Shown one piece after another: positions 20,153 through 34,224 of a DNA stretch of 64,000 bases (the stretch's first letter is position 1; each line of letters begins with the position of its first letter). The stretch covers positions 6,722,410 to 6,786,409 of the forward strand of contig CM054118.1 of assembly GCA_028673005.1 (NCBI GenBank). Reading direction: 5' to 3'. The notes beneath the pieces are model-generated. The model did no database searches. It had not been told where the DNA came from and saw nothing but the letters and a program-made list of their open reading frames with translations. Both the position numbers and the translations under genes were made by a program. This DNA comes from Tanypteryx hageni. Taxonomy: Eukaryota; Arthropoda; Insecta; Odonata; Petaluridae.

Positions 20153-21832
20153 CTCTATGATAACATAATTATTGCTGGAGACGTTAATGTTGACTACAAC
20201 TTAAACAAAACACATTTATGTAAACATTTTTCTACTTAAACTTATATGTAATTTCATTTAATGCGACTCACCATTTAGCAAGAATATTTGGACCTGATTA
20301 TCACACACGACTCCGAGAAGTTCACTTCATCTGGTCAAATCTCTGTTGGCTTCCTCTCCCGTCACAACCTCATTTATATAACATATGTTATTCAAGTACT
20401 CTTAGTAGTACGTCCTCCTCTTACCAATCGTAATATTAAAAATATCAATACATTAAGCCTAGAAAATGGCTTAAAATCTCTGGCATGGAACTTAGTTTTC
20501 TCAATTTAGCGTATTGATAATAAAGCGGAATTTTTGTGCTCCAATCTAATTGGTTTTCTTGATTGGCATGCACCAATGAAAATCCACAGGAGTAAGTGTA
20601 GCTCTGTCGCATGGTTAACGACTGACATTCGACTATTTATGCGTGACAGGGCCCCTACTAGAAGGACGTTCATTAGAACAAAAAATGTGAAAGTCCATGA
20701 TCGGTTTAAGAAGTTGCGTAATAAAGTAAATTCACTGGTTAGAAGTGCCAAAAATAAGTTCTTTTTTGATAATTTCAAAACATTAAAACATCCTCGTGCT
20801 CTGTGGTCAGAACTACGGAGGTATGGAATAATGCAACCGACAAAACAAACTGGCTCAAAGCCACCAATAGATGAATTAAATACCTTTGCAACTAGACCTA
20901 CTTCGATTTCACATGACCTATTGTCCGTGATTGATCCACCATTACCTTTTAATGACGGAGACTTTTATTTTACATTCCCTTCTTCTGATATCGTATTAAA
21001 TCAAATATATAAAGTCAAGTATATTGCCATTGGTCCTGACGGGATACTAATGAAATTCATAAGACGGTTTAAACGTTCTTTTCCCAGTCTTAAATCATAT
21101 AAATGAGTACTCTTTGCAAAATTCTTGTTTTCCCTCTCTCTAGAAGAAGGCCTGTATACGCCCTATTCCCAAAGTGTATCGGACCACCTGCCTATCTTCT
21201 TTCTTTTTGCATTATCTAAACCTTTAGAAAGAACAGTAGTCTCTCATATCACAGATTACCTAACGGAGAAGAATTTTCCTGACCCTTTTCAATCGGGTTT
21301 TTGCCATCCTAGAATACCCAAACAGCCTTACTTAAAATAACGAATGATATTAGACAAAATATCGACAAAAGACAGCTTGCCGTTCTAGTGTTTTGTACTT
21401 AAAAAATCTTTTGATGCGGTGGACAACACTCTACACATTAAGAAGCTAAAGAGCCTGAAGCCCTCTGCTAATGCACTAAATTGGTTCCAATCTTATTTGA
21501 GTGAGAGGGAACAGGCGGTGAAGGCCGATGACGGTGTCATTTCCGGTTAGAAAACCATCCCTACAGGCCTCCTTCATATATCAATTTTATCACGTTGATT
21601 ATTTGCCATTTTACTAATGGACTTGCCTTCATGTCTGCAGCACTGCCAATACAATCTATACGTAATCCACCTCCAGATCTATCTCACTTGCACCTCTTCC
21701 ACTCTAAATCTTGAGATCGAAATAGTAAACGAGGATGTACACCGAATATGTTCATTGGCAACTATAAATAAATTAACCATTAACCCCTCAAAAACTAAAG
21801 CGATTATTGTGGGCAGTTCCTACTTGGTTTAA
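20153..21832 (+). pseudogene. LINE endonuclease C-terminal half and reverse transcriptase
   Basis: IIIAGDVNVDYN (about 20165-20200) is the endonuclease GD-N block, and ISVGFLSRHNLIYI near 20340 is its last conserved region. A linker ORF at 20534-21106 ends in the RT entry motif IGPDGI. Fragments of the palm follow: the LSKPLERTVV block (about 21210), DPFQSGF (about 21280), and an SFDAVDN motif A (about 21410). The catalytic box at 21659-21670 reads YVIH where YADD is expected. Stops and frame changes occur throughout. Dead copy, Jockey/CR1-like; exact clade uncertain. Confidence 0.8.
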
Positions 21833-22035
21833 AATCTTGCTGTAGATATTTCTAAACTTGTCTTCCAGAATTGCTACGCTGACTATCGGTCCTTGATCTA
21901 GCGTTAATAATAGACCAAACGCTATACTGGAAAGAACATATCACCAGTGTTTCTAACCAAGTTTTCAGGACTCCTCATCAATTAAAAAGACATCGAAAGA
22001 AATTACCCACTAATCTGAGGCTTACCTTCGTTTGA

Positions 22036-25000
22036 TTCATTCTCTCTAATACGAACACATGCATTCGCCAAGGACTAATGAAATTACCTCAAAGTTCATT
22101 ACTCTATCATTTAAAAAAACTTGTTTCCTTTTTTTGTAGCTTATGTTTTCAATCGGGTGGTATTCGCGAGAAATAAGCTCGACTTCATCTTCGCGTGCTC
22201 TCTTATTGTATCGTGCGTGTGTGCGCAATTTGAAAGGAGAGCGGTAGGAGTCGTATGATTGAAGGAAGGACAAGTCAGGTGTGAGGGGAGAGGGATAACA
22301 GGACGCGACATTTGGATATCCTGAGCTTTTTCGGACCTCTAGTTTCCCCATCTCAAACAAAGTGGAGAAGAAAGAAAAACATAAAATTCGGTCGGAGCTC
22401 TACTACTCCATCTATAATATTCCTTTCACTCCCTCCCACTCCTTCGCTTACTCCGCAGCCTCATACCAAAACTTTCCACCCCAAAATGCTCGCTTTTACA
22501 CATGCTATCACTCCCTAAATACTTAATAGCGTCTTCCGCATGAAAAGTTGCCTACTTTAATCCTACGAGAGACCACCGTGTTTCTAACGATGAGATACAT
22601 ACGGTGCACGTACCAGAAAATACTTTTTCTGGCGGAAAGGAGATTTATTGCTAGGCCGATTTGTTCTCCAAGTTATTTGAGCGTTTCGATACACCTGCAT
22701 AAAATGCAACAATCGTTAGGTGTAATTTGATTTTCTTTATCAAACTAAAAAAATTAAACATTTCCGTGATGTATTTAATTGACAACTTAATTGTGATATA
22801 TCCTAACTGGTACCGATATCAAAAGGAAGGATTTAACTCTAAAGATATCATGCCGATATCAATTTACTGCGATAAAATGGATCAATTATTTCATCAAGGT
22901 GACGTTTTTAGTAGCCGTCGCAAATTCAGCGCACCCAATTATTTACAAGTGTACAAAAATATAATTGCGAAAATAATGCAATGCCCAGCTCTTTTACAAA
23001 AATGTAATTCCAAGGAAAATGCGTTGTAATTATCTTAGAATCTTAAAAAAGCGAAGCTTAGGTCGTTTTTCATTTTATGATTAAGTGCAAAATTGCAATG
23101 CAGTTCCTTTGTGACTACTGTGAAGGGATGCCGCATATTATCTTCTGAAAATATAATTTGGAATCTAATACGCCAAAACTCAGGCCTTAAGAATGATAAA
23201 TGAAGCAAAAACGAGCGAAGAACTGCGTGGTGAGTTTTTGCGTTTTCTATTATGCGTTTGGCCCAGTTTCACCGTGTTGCCGTAAGATCCATATACCGTT
23301 GTCATGATCAATCCGAACACGTCATTAATATTTTATACTGGCAACGTATATACCATTGCATCAAATGCTTCCCGGCATTATTTATTAATAGACTTCGTTC
23401 TTTGTCCGGGCATAAACGATTTTTATTTTCCTTTATTCTGACCTTCAGAGCTATTCCTTATTTTTACCAAATAAATATTATTTTTAGGTCTCTATTGCTT
23501 TTGTGGATGTTCGATGAAAAGGACCGATTAAAAACTTTTATTCGAATAAACAAAAACATCCGTTTCGATTTTAACACGCGTAATGCTATCGCCAGGCCTC
23601 GCCGTTTGGTTCGTCCGGCGATTTTCCGTTATACCTAATGGAAAGCGATATTAGCGTCGAGTCCACTCGTAGCGTGCACTTCACTTTGTGTACTCTGTGA
23701 GCGTGTTTGATTGGCTCAAGGTCATTTGGAGCGGCCGGTATCATTTCTAATGGATTCCATTCGCGGGCAACACCTGGTGCCCAAGGACGAAAGAGCCATG
23801 AGTCAAACCCTGAAAGCTTTTGACGAGAGGTTTACTGGAAGGGTGGGGGAGAGAAGAAAATGGTATGGTTTAGGAGGGATGGTGAGAAATCGAGTACGAT
23901 AGGTATATTGCATGTCACGGACCGAGTCCTTGATTTAAGACGGCCATTTCCAATAATGGAGACCTTAGTGAATGGCGATCTTATATATGACGTAAATGCC
24001 GATGGACGCTTAAGTACCATTTCTACAGTTGTGTAAGATGTGACCAAATAGAGAATGGGCGAAATGTATTTCGATCGCAAAAAAGTTGCACCCCTCTTGT
24101 CATTCCTGAGTTTATTGCTCCACTGAATGACATATCCTCGAAATGTCACTGTGATTGTGCGAGTCTGTTTTTGATCTGTTTCAGCGTATTACGCATTTTT
24201 AATTATTGCTCAGAATTTCATTACACGCTGAATGAAATGCACGTAGTTCTGATGTTACATCAATGAATAAAATCTCTCTCCGAGGTAACATAATTTGAAT
24301 CGTACAAGATACTAACGAATTTAATTGCGTGTAAAACCGTCGATATTAAATTTTAGTTGCGCTTGAAATGTTTACCGATCCGTGAGAATCCATCATCCAG
24401 CACAATTTTTACTTTCACACGATCGATGTTTACCGTTCAAACTTCACGCAAAATATTCACGGGATGGTTGCAGAGTTAACTGTAATTCATTTTGCATTTA
24501 ATGATGTGTACAATGTTTGCGTCGTTTCAAAATTAAAGTAATTGGGGTTGCTATGAACGCAATTAGATCTGTGTACACGGAGTTCAGCTTTGAAGAGGCA
24601 GGTTTCTGAAGTTCGGTGTTAAACAAAAAATGATGCTATAAAGGTTGGTGGCTTGAAAAAATGACGTATTAATTTGGCACTCCAAAAGTTTTCTCATTTT
24701 TAAAAAAAGCTGTTAATAGGTAATGATAAGAAATGGATCACACTCCGATCGTTTCGTCAATAGTAAATTGTTTCTGTAATACATCAAGTGTTGCTAGCCT
24801 GGCTAATATCCTTATATATTTTTTAATTATCCTCATATCCCGAACGAAGTTTTGCTTTACACGGTCTTCTCTAGGAATACACTCAAAATGCAAACTGAAA
24901 TCCGGGTACGTACGAAGTACATTCATGAGAACCCAAGACTATATTTATTGTCATAGTGCCAATAAAGACAGAACTATAATTTGAGGTATCACCGTCAAAA

Positions 25001-26205
25001 CACTCATACTTGCAATTCAAATTGAAATTGATTCTAGCTGGCCTGCCATTTAAGGTGGCATCGCTGGAGAACTTCATTTTCGATCTTGTTCCTATCCTTC
25101 GCCGAATTTTCAATGATGATGGGCATACGCTGAAATATCTTTCCTACCGGCGTCGTTTGGAAATATCAGGAGGAAAGAAGTCGTTAAAACCCAAGACTGT
25201 TCTCCTTTAATGAAGAATGGGGAACATTTTTCAATCTTATACAGAGAAATAAGAAGTTTCGGACACAATGTCACCCTTCGCTACGGTTTTCCCAAGAAAC
25301 AAAAATTTGCATGAAATTTTCAGCGTGCTCCGTATTAAACACAAACTTCTCCATTCACTCATCCGAAAATCATTAATCGCGAATTGTATCGAAAAACCAT
25401 TTTCAATATGTGCGATGCATGTACGATAGGGATACGAGCCGTCGCGTAATTTTACTGTTTTCGCCGAAGAAAAAAGTTTTAATCAATTATCTCGTAAAAT
25501 TTTCGACGATTCCTTAAAATGGGAAAAAATGAACTTCCAATCGCGCTATCTGGTGAATTTCCACGATGCGACAATTTCGCATTGTCTTTTCCGTCAGGGA
25601 GCGTATAAACATAAAAACGGATTGCCCAAAAGAAATTCAGCAAGCTTTTTCGTTCCGAACGAGATATTTTTAAGGCATTGTTTCGCGAAATTTGTTTCTT
25701 TTTAAAAAACTTTTATGACTTCGCTCCACGGAACACCTAACTCAAGGTGTTTTTCCATACAGTTGTTACAAGTAGTAGCTTCCTCTATCTCTGTCTCTTC
25801 GCCATAATTCGGATAAAACAGTAATATTTTATTATCCTTCCGGCAAAGGAAAAATGCGAGATAGTTTGACGCAGTCATTATGCAGATAAAGCGCTAATGA
25901 AAAATGAAATTTGAGGAAAAACAGACGGCGACTAATACGTAAATATATTCTCGCCCGGCGTGTTTGTCTAACGCCATAAAAGGTTTTGGGATACAAATGA
26001 ATTTGTGGAGCGAACGTAACAGAAACAAAGGCTGTTAAAATTTCTTACGAGATCTTTTCTATCTTCGGTCCAGGCCGGTGCCGGCTCTTAAACGAGTTAA
26101 TGTAAAAAAGAGGAATTGGGTGTCTACTTTATAATTGCTACGTAGCGAGTTCTACGAGCAGTAATATTTCCAAGCTCGGGCGTAAATGTGAATGATTCGT
26201 CCTTG
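22036..26205. other. AT-rich non-coding DNA
   Basis: I see no gene in this 4.2 kb. Short open frames of 60-130 codons occur on both strands but have no recognisable domain or motif. A slightly G-rich patch at 23640-23900 and a few short purine tracts are the only compositional features. Confidence 0.55.
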
Positions 26206-26206
26206 A

Positions 26207-26689
26207 GTGTTTTCTGATGCCCCTTTTCCCTCGTCTTTCTCTCCCTCTCTCTCCCTCTCCTCCTCCTCATTTCCTACCATATCTCTACACCTAAGCGGCG
26301 GATCCAAGGTAAGGGGAAACCTCCCTCTTGAGTTTCCCCATTTCCCTCCATTTGATGCATTCTTGAGCCCATTTCGCGGAAAATTTCTTCATTCTGCGCT
26401 TCAGATTAGATCCATAGGGCACGCGAAAGAAAGATTCTGACAAGGGTAGAGGTTAATGGAATATAGGTTCGTCGGCAGTGGCGGAATCAAGAGAGAAGAG
26501 AGGCGATGGGGGTCATCGGCCATCCCTTTGGGATGTTTCTGGATCCACCCTTACTCTTTCCTCAATATCCCTTCCATCTGCCTTCCAATCTCTCTTTCAC
26601 TTTCCCTCTTTCTGCCTTCCTCTACTCCCCATCTCTTTTCCCTCTCGCTCTATTTCCCTCTCCTCCCTTTCCTTTATCTACAATCCCTC

Positions 26690-26748
<59 letters not shown>

Positions 26749-27080
26749 CATTTTCCTCCTCTCTCTCTTGCCTTCTCAATGTCCCTCTCTCGCTATTCAT
26801 CTCTCTCCTTACCTTTCCTCATGCTCTTTCTGTCTATTAATACCTCTCTCTCGCTTTCTCTTTCTGTATTTCTGTATCTTACGTCCCACTTTCTTCCTTC
26901 CTCCTTCTCTATCTTATCTCTCCATCCTTATTTTTTCTCTACTTGCTCTCCCTTTTCTTGGTATCTCACTTTATCGTTGTCTACCTGCCAGTCTCTACCT
27001 TAATATCCCTTCCTTATTTCCTCTCCTTTCTCTTACCCTCTCTTTTACTTTCTTTTCCCATCCTTATATATCCCACTCTC
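26207..27080. repeat. CT-rich tract with (TA)26 microsatellite
   Basis: Two polypyrimidine blocks (26207-26290 and 26540-27080) flank a short mixed segment. A pure TA run lies at about 26693-26746. The overlapping long frames translate to Ser/Leu/Phe-rich sequence with an Ile-Tyr repeat and are not genes. Confidence 0.85.
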
Positions 27081-28439
27081 TCCATCGCATCTGTAGTCTG
27101 CGCATTTTTCGAATTAATTTCTGCCATTAAAACAAACTTTATTTTTCATTATGAGATTTATTATGGCCTGCATTAACGGGAGATGGAAAGGAGAAAAAAT
27201 CCGTTTTATACTTCCACGCGTTGTGTCGTAAAACACGTGTGCTTTGATAGATATGCCCGACCAACTCCCTTCCGGTATGACGTTCAATCTTATCCAGGAG
27301 AATATATCTCGGTTAAGTTTTTTTTTACTTCTCCTCCGTATTTATAAATATACTTGTTTCGTGCGTAACATGGGTTTTCCTTTCTTCACTTCGGACGTTT
27401 CCGTGTAAAAGTATTCGTTGTTGAATTTAAAGGATTTTTTGTTCAAATTTCTGATGCTGCACGAAACCTTAAATTATAATGATTGCCAGAGAACGTTAGC
27501 TCTGCGATATATATATTACTCCAGCATATTAAAAATTGTAACTGCGTTATCCGAATTATAGTTAGCTAAATATGAAAATTCTCATTTTCTAGATACAGTT
27601 TAACTTACAGCAAAGGTATTCCGTATAATACTTAATTCGTTTGTCATTAAATTTAATGACAGAATAAGAAGAATTTCCAATTATGCCATTAATGTCATTT
27701 ATTTATTCCAGATCTTCTTCGATTAATATTTCTTCTGGCTTTCCATAAGCTACGCCTTCTGTTTCAAATGGCAAGTGAGTTTAGTTTTCAGTGACTTATT
27801 AGTCCGCGAAAAATAAGCACGGTTCTTTTTACCGTCCTGAAATAATTGTATGAAATTTGATTTATTTCAGGATTGAAAAAGAAACTTCTTGATTTAAAAT
27901 TGTCTCTGAGCTTAATTCCAAAGAAATTCTACATTTAAAAATTTTAATTGAAAAATATATCCACTATATTCTTCACAAATCTTCATAAATCCATTTGTGA
28001 AATGAATGCTGGCATTTAGCGATAAACTAGGAGAGCGCATGCGCCGTCGCAAGAGCCATGAATTATTCAGGTAAAATGTTTTTTAAATAAGCTGTTGAAT
28101 AAGTCATACAAAAAATTATTTTTAATTTGTAATTATTTATTCTTTTTAATTAACTCGAATTCAAATAGAACGACACTGTGCATTTATCAAGAGAAATGCC
28201 GTCAAATCAGCAATAAAAGAATCACCGTTTCTTTATTTAATTCTTTCCAAGAGAGGGAGAGGGAGAGAGAGACGTAAATAAACTGTCCCTGAGAAAAAGA
28301 AATCTCTACGTAAAAATAATGCATCCGCATCCTGAATCTTTATTCCTTTGCCACTTGACGCAGCTTTAACTCATCATCAATTTACCGAAAAATATAATGT
28401 ATCGTATGTTTAAAACCCAGGCCTCGCCTAATTCTCAAA
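27081..28439. other. AT-rich non-coding DNA
   Basis: Nothing is recognised except a short GA-rich run near 28248-28272. Confidence 0.55.
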
Positions 28440-28960
28440 AATACGATGATCCAAATGAATTCCCCTTTCACCCTTTTTCATAAATATCCCCTTTTTCTCT
28501 CTCACCCTCTCTATCTCTCTCCACGAATTCCAACTTTTAAACACGATAGTCCCGACCGTCCTCTTGCTGCTCTTATTTTCATATTCCCTCTGACATATTT
28601 GACCCTTTTCGTTTCCCCCTTGCCCTTCATTCCTTCTTCCCTTCTTTCTCCTCTTTCCTTCTTCTCCTCGCTCCCACTTCTCCCCTCCTACTTCACCTCC
28701 ACCACTTGCCTCTCTCTTTTTCTCTCTCTTCGTTCACGTCTCTCGCTCGCCACCCACCTTTAGTCCTCTGCTTTCCCGACACCATTATATCATTCTCGCG
28801 GTGAATTCTCCTCTCCTTCCCTTTCCTCGTACTTTCTTTACTATCTCCCGTTTTGCGTCGTTCTTTCATTCGTTCTTCCTTCGGTCAGTTCATCCTATCT
28901 TCCGTCCATTCTTTCTTTTCCCTGTTTCAACCTTTGCTTGGTTATTTCGTGTCCTTTTGT
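28440..28960. repeat. CT-rich polypyrimidine tract
   Basis: This is the same kind of low-complexity C/T-rich DNA as at 10.3 kb. It has no internal periodicity that I can see. Confidence 0.75.
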
Positions 28961-31034
28961 GTTCTCTTTCATTTTTTGGGTCTTATCGAAATGCTCTCTC
29001 GCACTTTTTTTTGTTAACTCCTCAATATATTTCGTTAATTTCTTCCTCATAATTCATCTCATTTGTTTAGAATCATTCTACCGGTCTCGTGACGTATCAT
29101 CGAAAGACATTTTACCCGTGGCTTTTCAGCCATAGGTTTTCGCCCATGGATCACTTCGAACGCGAGACAAACGGAACATTTCACCAAAATCATTACTAGA
29201 ATGTCACTAAGCGCATAAATAATGCAATGTTTCTTCGATCAATTTGCTACAAACGAAATTAACTTGGATTTAAAAACGAAAATCGATATAATATGCCTGC
29301 AACCTCAGACTCCGCCTTATATTAATCACTAATCTGAAGTTTGACCATTTAATCACAGTGAGTCTATATTCAATACAGCTAAAACATTCACAGAGTTACA
29401 GTCACATTAATGCTGGTTTTTTAACGAAGCATTTAATCCAACTGTATTAAAGTTGAAATTGCTAATAACTATTACATATTCATTCGTGAATACATGGTCA
29501 TTCATTATCAAGATTAAAAAGTCTTTCCTTTTGTACGTTTAAATTTTCATTCATCTGATTACTCTACAAGCCGCCGTCGTGCCATAGGAATAGTCCTTTA
29601 TATAAAATTTGTTAGTTTTTGTATTGCATTTGGAGAAAAAAGGTCTGTATAATCTATCGGTTGTGGCAAATATTTATACGTATTTTCTTGAGCCGTGTAT
29701 TTTAGCTCTCCGCTCATCAGCATCAATAAGAAAAACTATGGTGTGCAGATACTCGGTAAATTCGGGTTAACAAAATTTTTAGAAAATTTTCTGTTTGCCC
29801 TACTTTTTCTACGCAAAATAGTGTTCCATCTCAGTTCACTGAAAAGGTATGTTCTTATAGAAAGAGGTCTTTTGAGTGGGTTTGACTGTATTTGTCGAAC
29901 CTTCTAAACCGTTATATACTCTTACATTTTTTTTCATCCCCTTTCTTCTTACAATACGTTTTATTCGTCTTTCACCTGGCGTTTCGATTTTTAATTCTTA
30001 AAATACGAAATATTCTCTCAGATTTATTTTCCTCAGCCTAAGTACCTATTTTCTTATATATTTTCCTCGTTTTTTATTCTACATGAAAAAGGCCACAACC
30101 ACGTGCTTAAATTTGAGCGTCGTCTTGAGTTAGACATGCAACGATTTAGTCACTCACATCGCATTCAGTTTCCTCATTTATCATTTCTTATAACCTCTGA
30201 GTCGAACTGAAATATTTTATGCTTGGAATCAGTACCTGCTAATGTGGAATCGATGGACCGGCAAATCGAGTAAGGTCTCTGAAAAGATAACTGTGATAAA
30301 CCGGAAACGTTCAAAGCGAAGTCGTGCAATTCAAGAGTCAAATGCTCTTCCATCAGTCTCTCATACACTCGCTCGAAAGAGTACTTTTAAAACTGTAAAA
30401 GTATGCTTTTGGCCAATTTTTATTTTTAGCATTTATTTTTTAAGTATTCGGGATCTTAACAAAACATTTTTCTGCCATTTTAGTTTTAAAAATTAACACG
30501 CGTGCGAACGTTTTTCTCCGGAAGGCAAATTCAAAACGACGTTCAAATTATTTATCAATTTTGCGCATGCTACGCAAAGGTTAAGGCCCCGAGGAAAAGT
30601 TTGTTATTATCCCATCCCCTTCGCCTAAGACGTGGTTTCAAATCTCTCGCGACGCAACTGCGAGTCATAAATTTCCATCGTTTTCGCCCCTCCTCTCATG
30701 GTTCGCCTATCCTCGCAACAATATGGTACACCCTAACGTCGGGGTATAAATTTTCCTCATCTCTAGGCGCCTCCGCCCAGGTGAGAATTTCAACCCTCCT
30801 GCCGCTCACACGCACACACAATCTCAATATGTAGTTCCCTTTTCCTCTTTCTATATGCTCAGATTTTTCCATCTCTCCTTTCCCAGAGAGATTTACACCA
30901 TTTTTGTCACTTCCACTCTCTTATTTCACGTCGCAATTTCTCGCTCGCGTTTTGAATTATGTAGAGAAGACTTTCCGTGGGCTAACGTAGCTGCATAAAA
31001 TACGAAGACAGCCTTTCACTTACCTATATTCGTC
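28961..31034. other. AT-rich non-coding DNA
   Basis: I see no gene or named repeat in this stretch. Confidence 0.5.
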
Positions 31035-31245
31035 CCGTTTGTGTGTGTGTGTGTGTATGTATATATATATATATATATATATAATTAATAACTTAAGGAA
31101 AAGAAAAGGTAGTGATGAAGGTGGCAACAAGGTGTTGAGGGAAGCCCAGCGGACACTTACCAAGTTGGCAGGCTGCTGGGGGGGTCGAAGGGACACGTAG
31201 AAAAACACGAACACAATATATATGTGTGTGTATATATATATATAA
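31035..31245. repeat. Two GT/TA microsatellites bracketing a 130-base insert
   Basis: A (GT)n(AT)n tract at 31038-31083 and an (AT)n(GT)n(TA)n tract at 31216-31243 flank about 130 bases of unrelated, more GC-rich sequence. The arrangement could be an insertion into a compound microsatellite or two independent microsatellites. I do not recognise the insert. Confidence 0.7.
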
Positions 31246-34224
31246 TGAAATTTAGTAGAAATGCCCTAATCACCCATTAAAAGTCAACGACGAAAACAAT
31301 CCCCGAAAAAAACACGGATTCAACTCCAGGTTATAATTCCTGTTTCCCATGACATAACAGGTAAAATGATATTTCTCGATCTTGAGGCTGTCATTCTTTT
31401 GCAAATTAAAATTAGAAAAAATTTAACATCGGTCTTCGGACCGGGATTGTTTTAATAAAAATGAATCGAGTCCCTTTTTCTTATTATATAATTCTGCCGT
31501 TAGTTCGAAATCGAAATTGACGTACGAAAGAGTAAATTATGATTTAACTCGAGAGCATTCAAGTTCATTTTTGGCGGAAACTATACAATATTGGGTATTG
31601 GTCTGTCTGTCCCATGCCTGTGGAGTTTAATGGGATAATAAGAAAACCGCTGATCTCCTCTCTTTATATTATGAAAATCTTGTATACGTACCACCTAGGT
31701 GTCCCATGCGTCATTCTAAGGTACTTCGAGAAGAGCTAGAGATCTGATATTTTGCAGACTGTACGATAATAGGTCACAACCAACGGAAAAAATCGAAAAT
31801 CTCAAAATATCATTTTTAAAACTTCTCAACCCCGTTGATTCATTTCAATACCCCATCAGAAAATCATGGAATTCAAAGCAGGGCATTCCAAAGTACTTGA
31901 AATTAAGATACCATCTCGGGATTTTAAGTTTTATAGATGAAAGTAAGAAGAGTTTTAATTTTGAAGACGAAATTCAAATCTACGCCCAATTAGCGTAAAT
32001 ATTTGTTTTTAATCGCAAAGAAAGCATATTTTTCTGAGGCACAACAATGAAAAATTCTATCTACCATAACAACGAGCTCGAGGCCTATAAAAGTGAATTA
32101 GCAATTGAATTAAAGATCGCACTGTCTCAATGCTTGCAGTAATAATTAAGGACGTTATAATAACTTATTGATTTTGATCTAATCAACTCGCAACAAATGC
32201 TTTGATGCAGACCATGGACAAAACGTTCTCCTTATCATTAGGTTTGTTTATGTCGATGCTCCTCATTTTTTCATACTCTCGACTTTTGACTTCTTTTCCG
32301 GTCGTTCTTCGTTTGCACCGTATTGGGATAACGGAGGAAGAAAAGTATGGGAATAAGCCGAGAATGGGGGAGAAGGAAAGAGAGAGAGAAGGGAAAGAGA
32401 GGGGCAGGGGGAGGGAGAGAACGAGGTAAGGCGTGAGGTTTGGTAGGAGAGAGGAATATAGGGAGGTAGAGCGAGGGGGAGAGTGAGAAGAAGGGAGAGG
32501 GAGGAAGAAAATGGGTCGAGAGTAGGAGGAAGAAGTGCATGGGAGGAAGGGAGAATGGGAGTTGTTTTAATTTTAATATTAATATACTTGAATAATGTAT
32601 GCATGCCATTTTTGGCCGACATTTACGCAAGTATCTATTTAAAATTATGAATCCCGCTAAAATTTTAACTTTAATTTCAGGCTTTTTACTAACAAATTTT
32701 ATATATTATAATTCCTCCACCTACATCCTACAGATCAACTTAATTAGTCGTTCATTTAAATTTTGGCCGAGCCATCAATTATTTATGTTTTCGCCCATGC
32801 CGTGCGAATCTTCTTGGGAGAAAACTAGACCAGAAAGGAAGAATATTTATTCACTCTTTTAGTCGAATGGTTTTTTTACGAATTATTACTATTCCACTTC
32901 CTTATAATCTGAAGACTCCTATTGGTTTAGTAACCCAATAAATATTGGCCCTAGTTAATCCGAAAATAATCAAGTTTCCAAATATATGCTGATTTTTTTA
33001 CGTGGGAGTGTCGCATCAGGCAATTTTTAAAGAACAATTTCATAAACGAAGCGAGGTATGACGATCTCTTTCGAGGAACGCGTGGGCAGTGTCTGCGAAG
33101 AACAAGAAATGGGCTTTACGTTTGAGAACCGACAAAGGTATGGTGATTGGCTTTTTCACGGTGACGTTTTAAAGGACATCTTTTTGGATATTTTAAAAGC
33201 GATGTGGGTGTGTTTGAAAGGACGTTACTCCTTGTGTAAAGCATTAGGAGAGAAAATTCCCTCCCCAGGGAAAAAATCGGATTAATTTTTCAGAAAGAGT
33301 TTTGAAAATGTCGGCGGCACTAAAAATAAAGACGATGTTGCCCATTGCGAGTGGGAGTAGAATGTAAAGAAAGAATCAGCCCACGCTGTGACCCCCACAG
33401 TCACGTGACGTTTCCCACCCGCGTCGCTTCTGTCACCCGCAATCTGTTTCACTTACAAAAACACCACAAAATTACATTTCCCGCACCTTGGCTGTCGCAA
33501 TCTTTTTTCCTTGCTTATACTGCTCCGTCCTTAATGCCGAAACTCTTTTCCTTTGAATTTGTCACACAAAGACAAATTTGCGTCAAAGTTTAACACGTTT
33601 GCAGCGTCTTGCTAATACTTTATTAAAAGGGAGTAAAGCTTCATTTTGAATGCTGTTATATACAAATAATGCTAACTTATAGCAAAAATCACCAATTTTA
33701 TTGTCAATAGCAGATTGTATCGCATAATTCAATTACTTAGGTATGCTTTAGTAAAGCGTTAGAAGGGATTTTTATATCAACTACGATAAATATTATAAAG
33801 TAAACTTTTCACGTTTGGCTATGTATATGTAATAATTTGCTTATGTCTATCTGTCCGGGACGCTCTTTGAACTTGAATAACTCGAAACTAAACAAGCTTT
33901 TGACCTGATTCATTTTGAAATGGGTCTTATTTAGCAGTTAAATTAAAAAAACAGCAGTAAAATTTTACAAAAACATTTCCGACCGATTTTCAAAATTTCC
34001 CTTATTTGGGAAAATATCGGCTTTTAAACGGGATGTTGCCTTGCTGACCACATCAGTGTTAAACTTCGAGAGTCAATTAATCACAACCCTTATACGTGTA
34101 ATATATACGAGTGCATAGATTGCCTTATATTATCGTAGGATTTTTCGCGAAAATACGTAATCCTAATGGGACTGGGATTTAGTTTGGATTCTTTTGCTTA
34201 TATAAATGACTATATAGTTGTAGA
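31246..34224. other. Non-coding DNA with a polypurine tract
   Basis: No gene is recognised. The plus strand at 32335-32560 is almost all A and G (GAGAGAGAAGGG and similar), the mirror of the CT tracts elsewhere. A segment at 33838-33960 contains a TCTATCTGTCCGGGACG-like start followed by AACTCGAAACTAAAC. It is faintly similar in design to 53735-53880. Confidence 0.5.

Larger units (their letters stand above)
16589..22035 (+). mobile_element. Jockey/CR1-like LINE interrupted by another LINE
   Basis: The endonuclease N-terminus begins at an ATG at 16589 and runs to 16967. The same coding thread resumes at 20153 and extends through the RT to about 22035. Between them lies a 3.2 kb insertion in the opposite orientation. 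The short sequence ACTCT flanks the insertion on both sides (16963-16967 and 20152-20156). The element's 5' untranslated region is replaced by, or is, the CT-rich array. Its 3' end fades near 22035 without a clear tail. Confidence 0.82.

Noticed and set aside
26456..27130. A 224-codon frame with an Ile-Tyr repeat resembling a membrane protein
   Set aside because: It is caused by CT-rich DNA and a TA microsatellite; hydrophobicity is a composition effect.
33058..33285. A 75-codon frame with non-repetitive composition
   Set aside because: There is no domain, no supporting splice signals and no neighbouring exon-like sequence; the length is within chance expectation.
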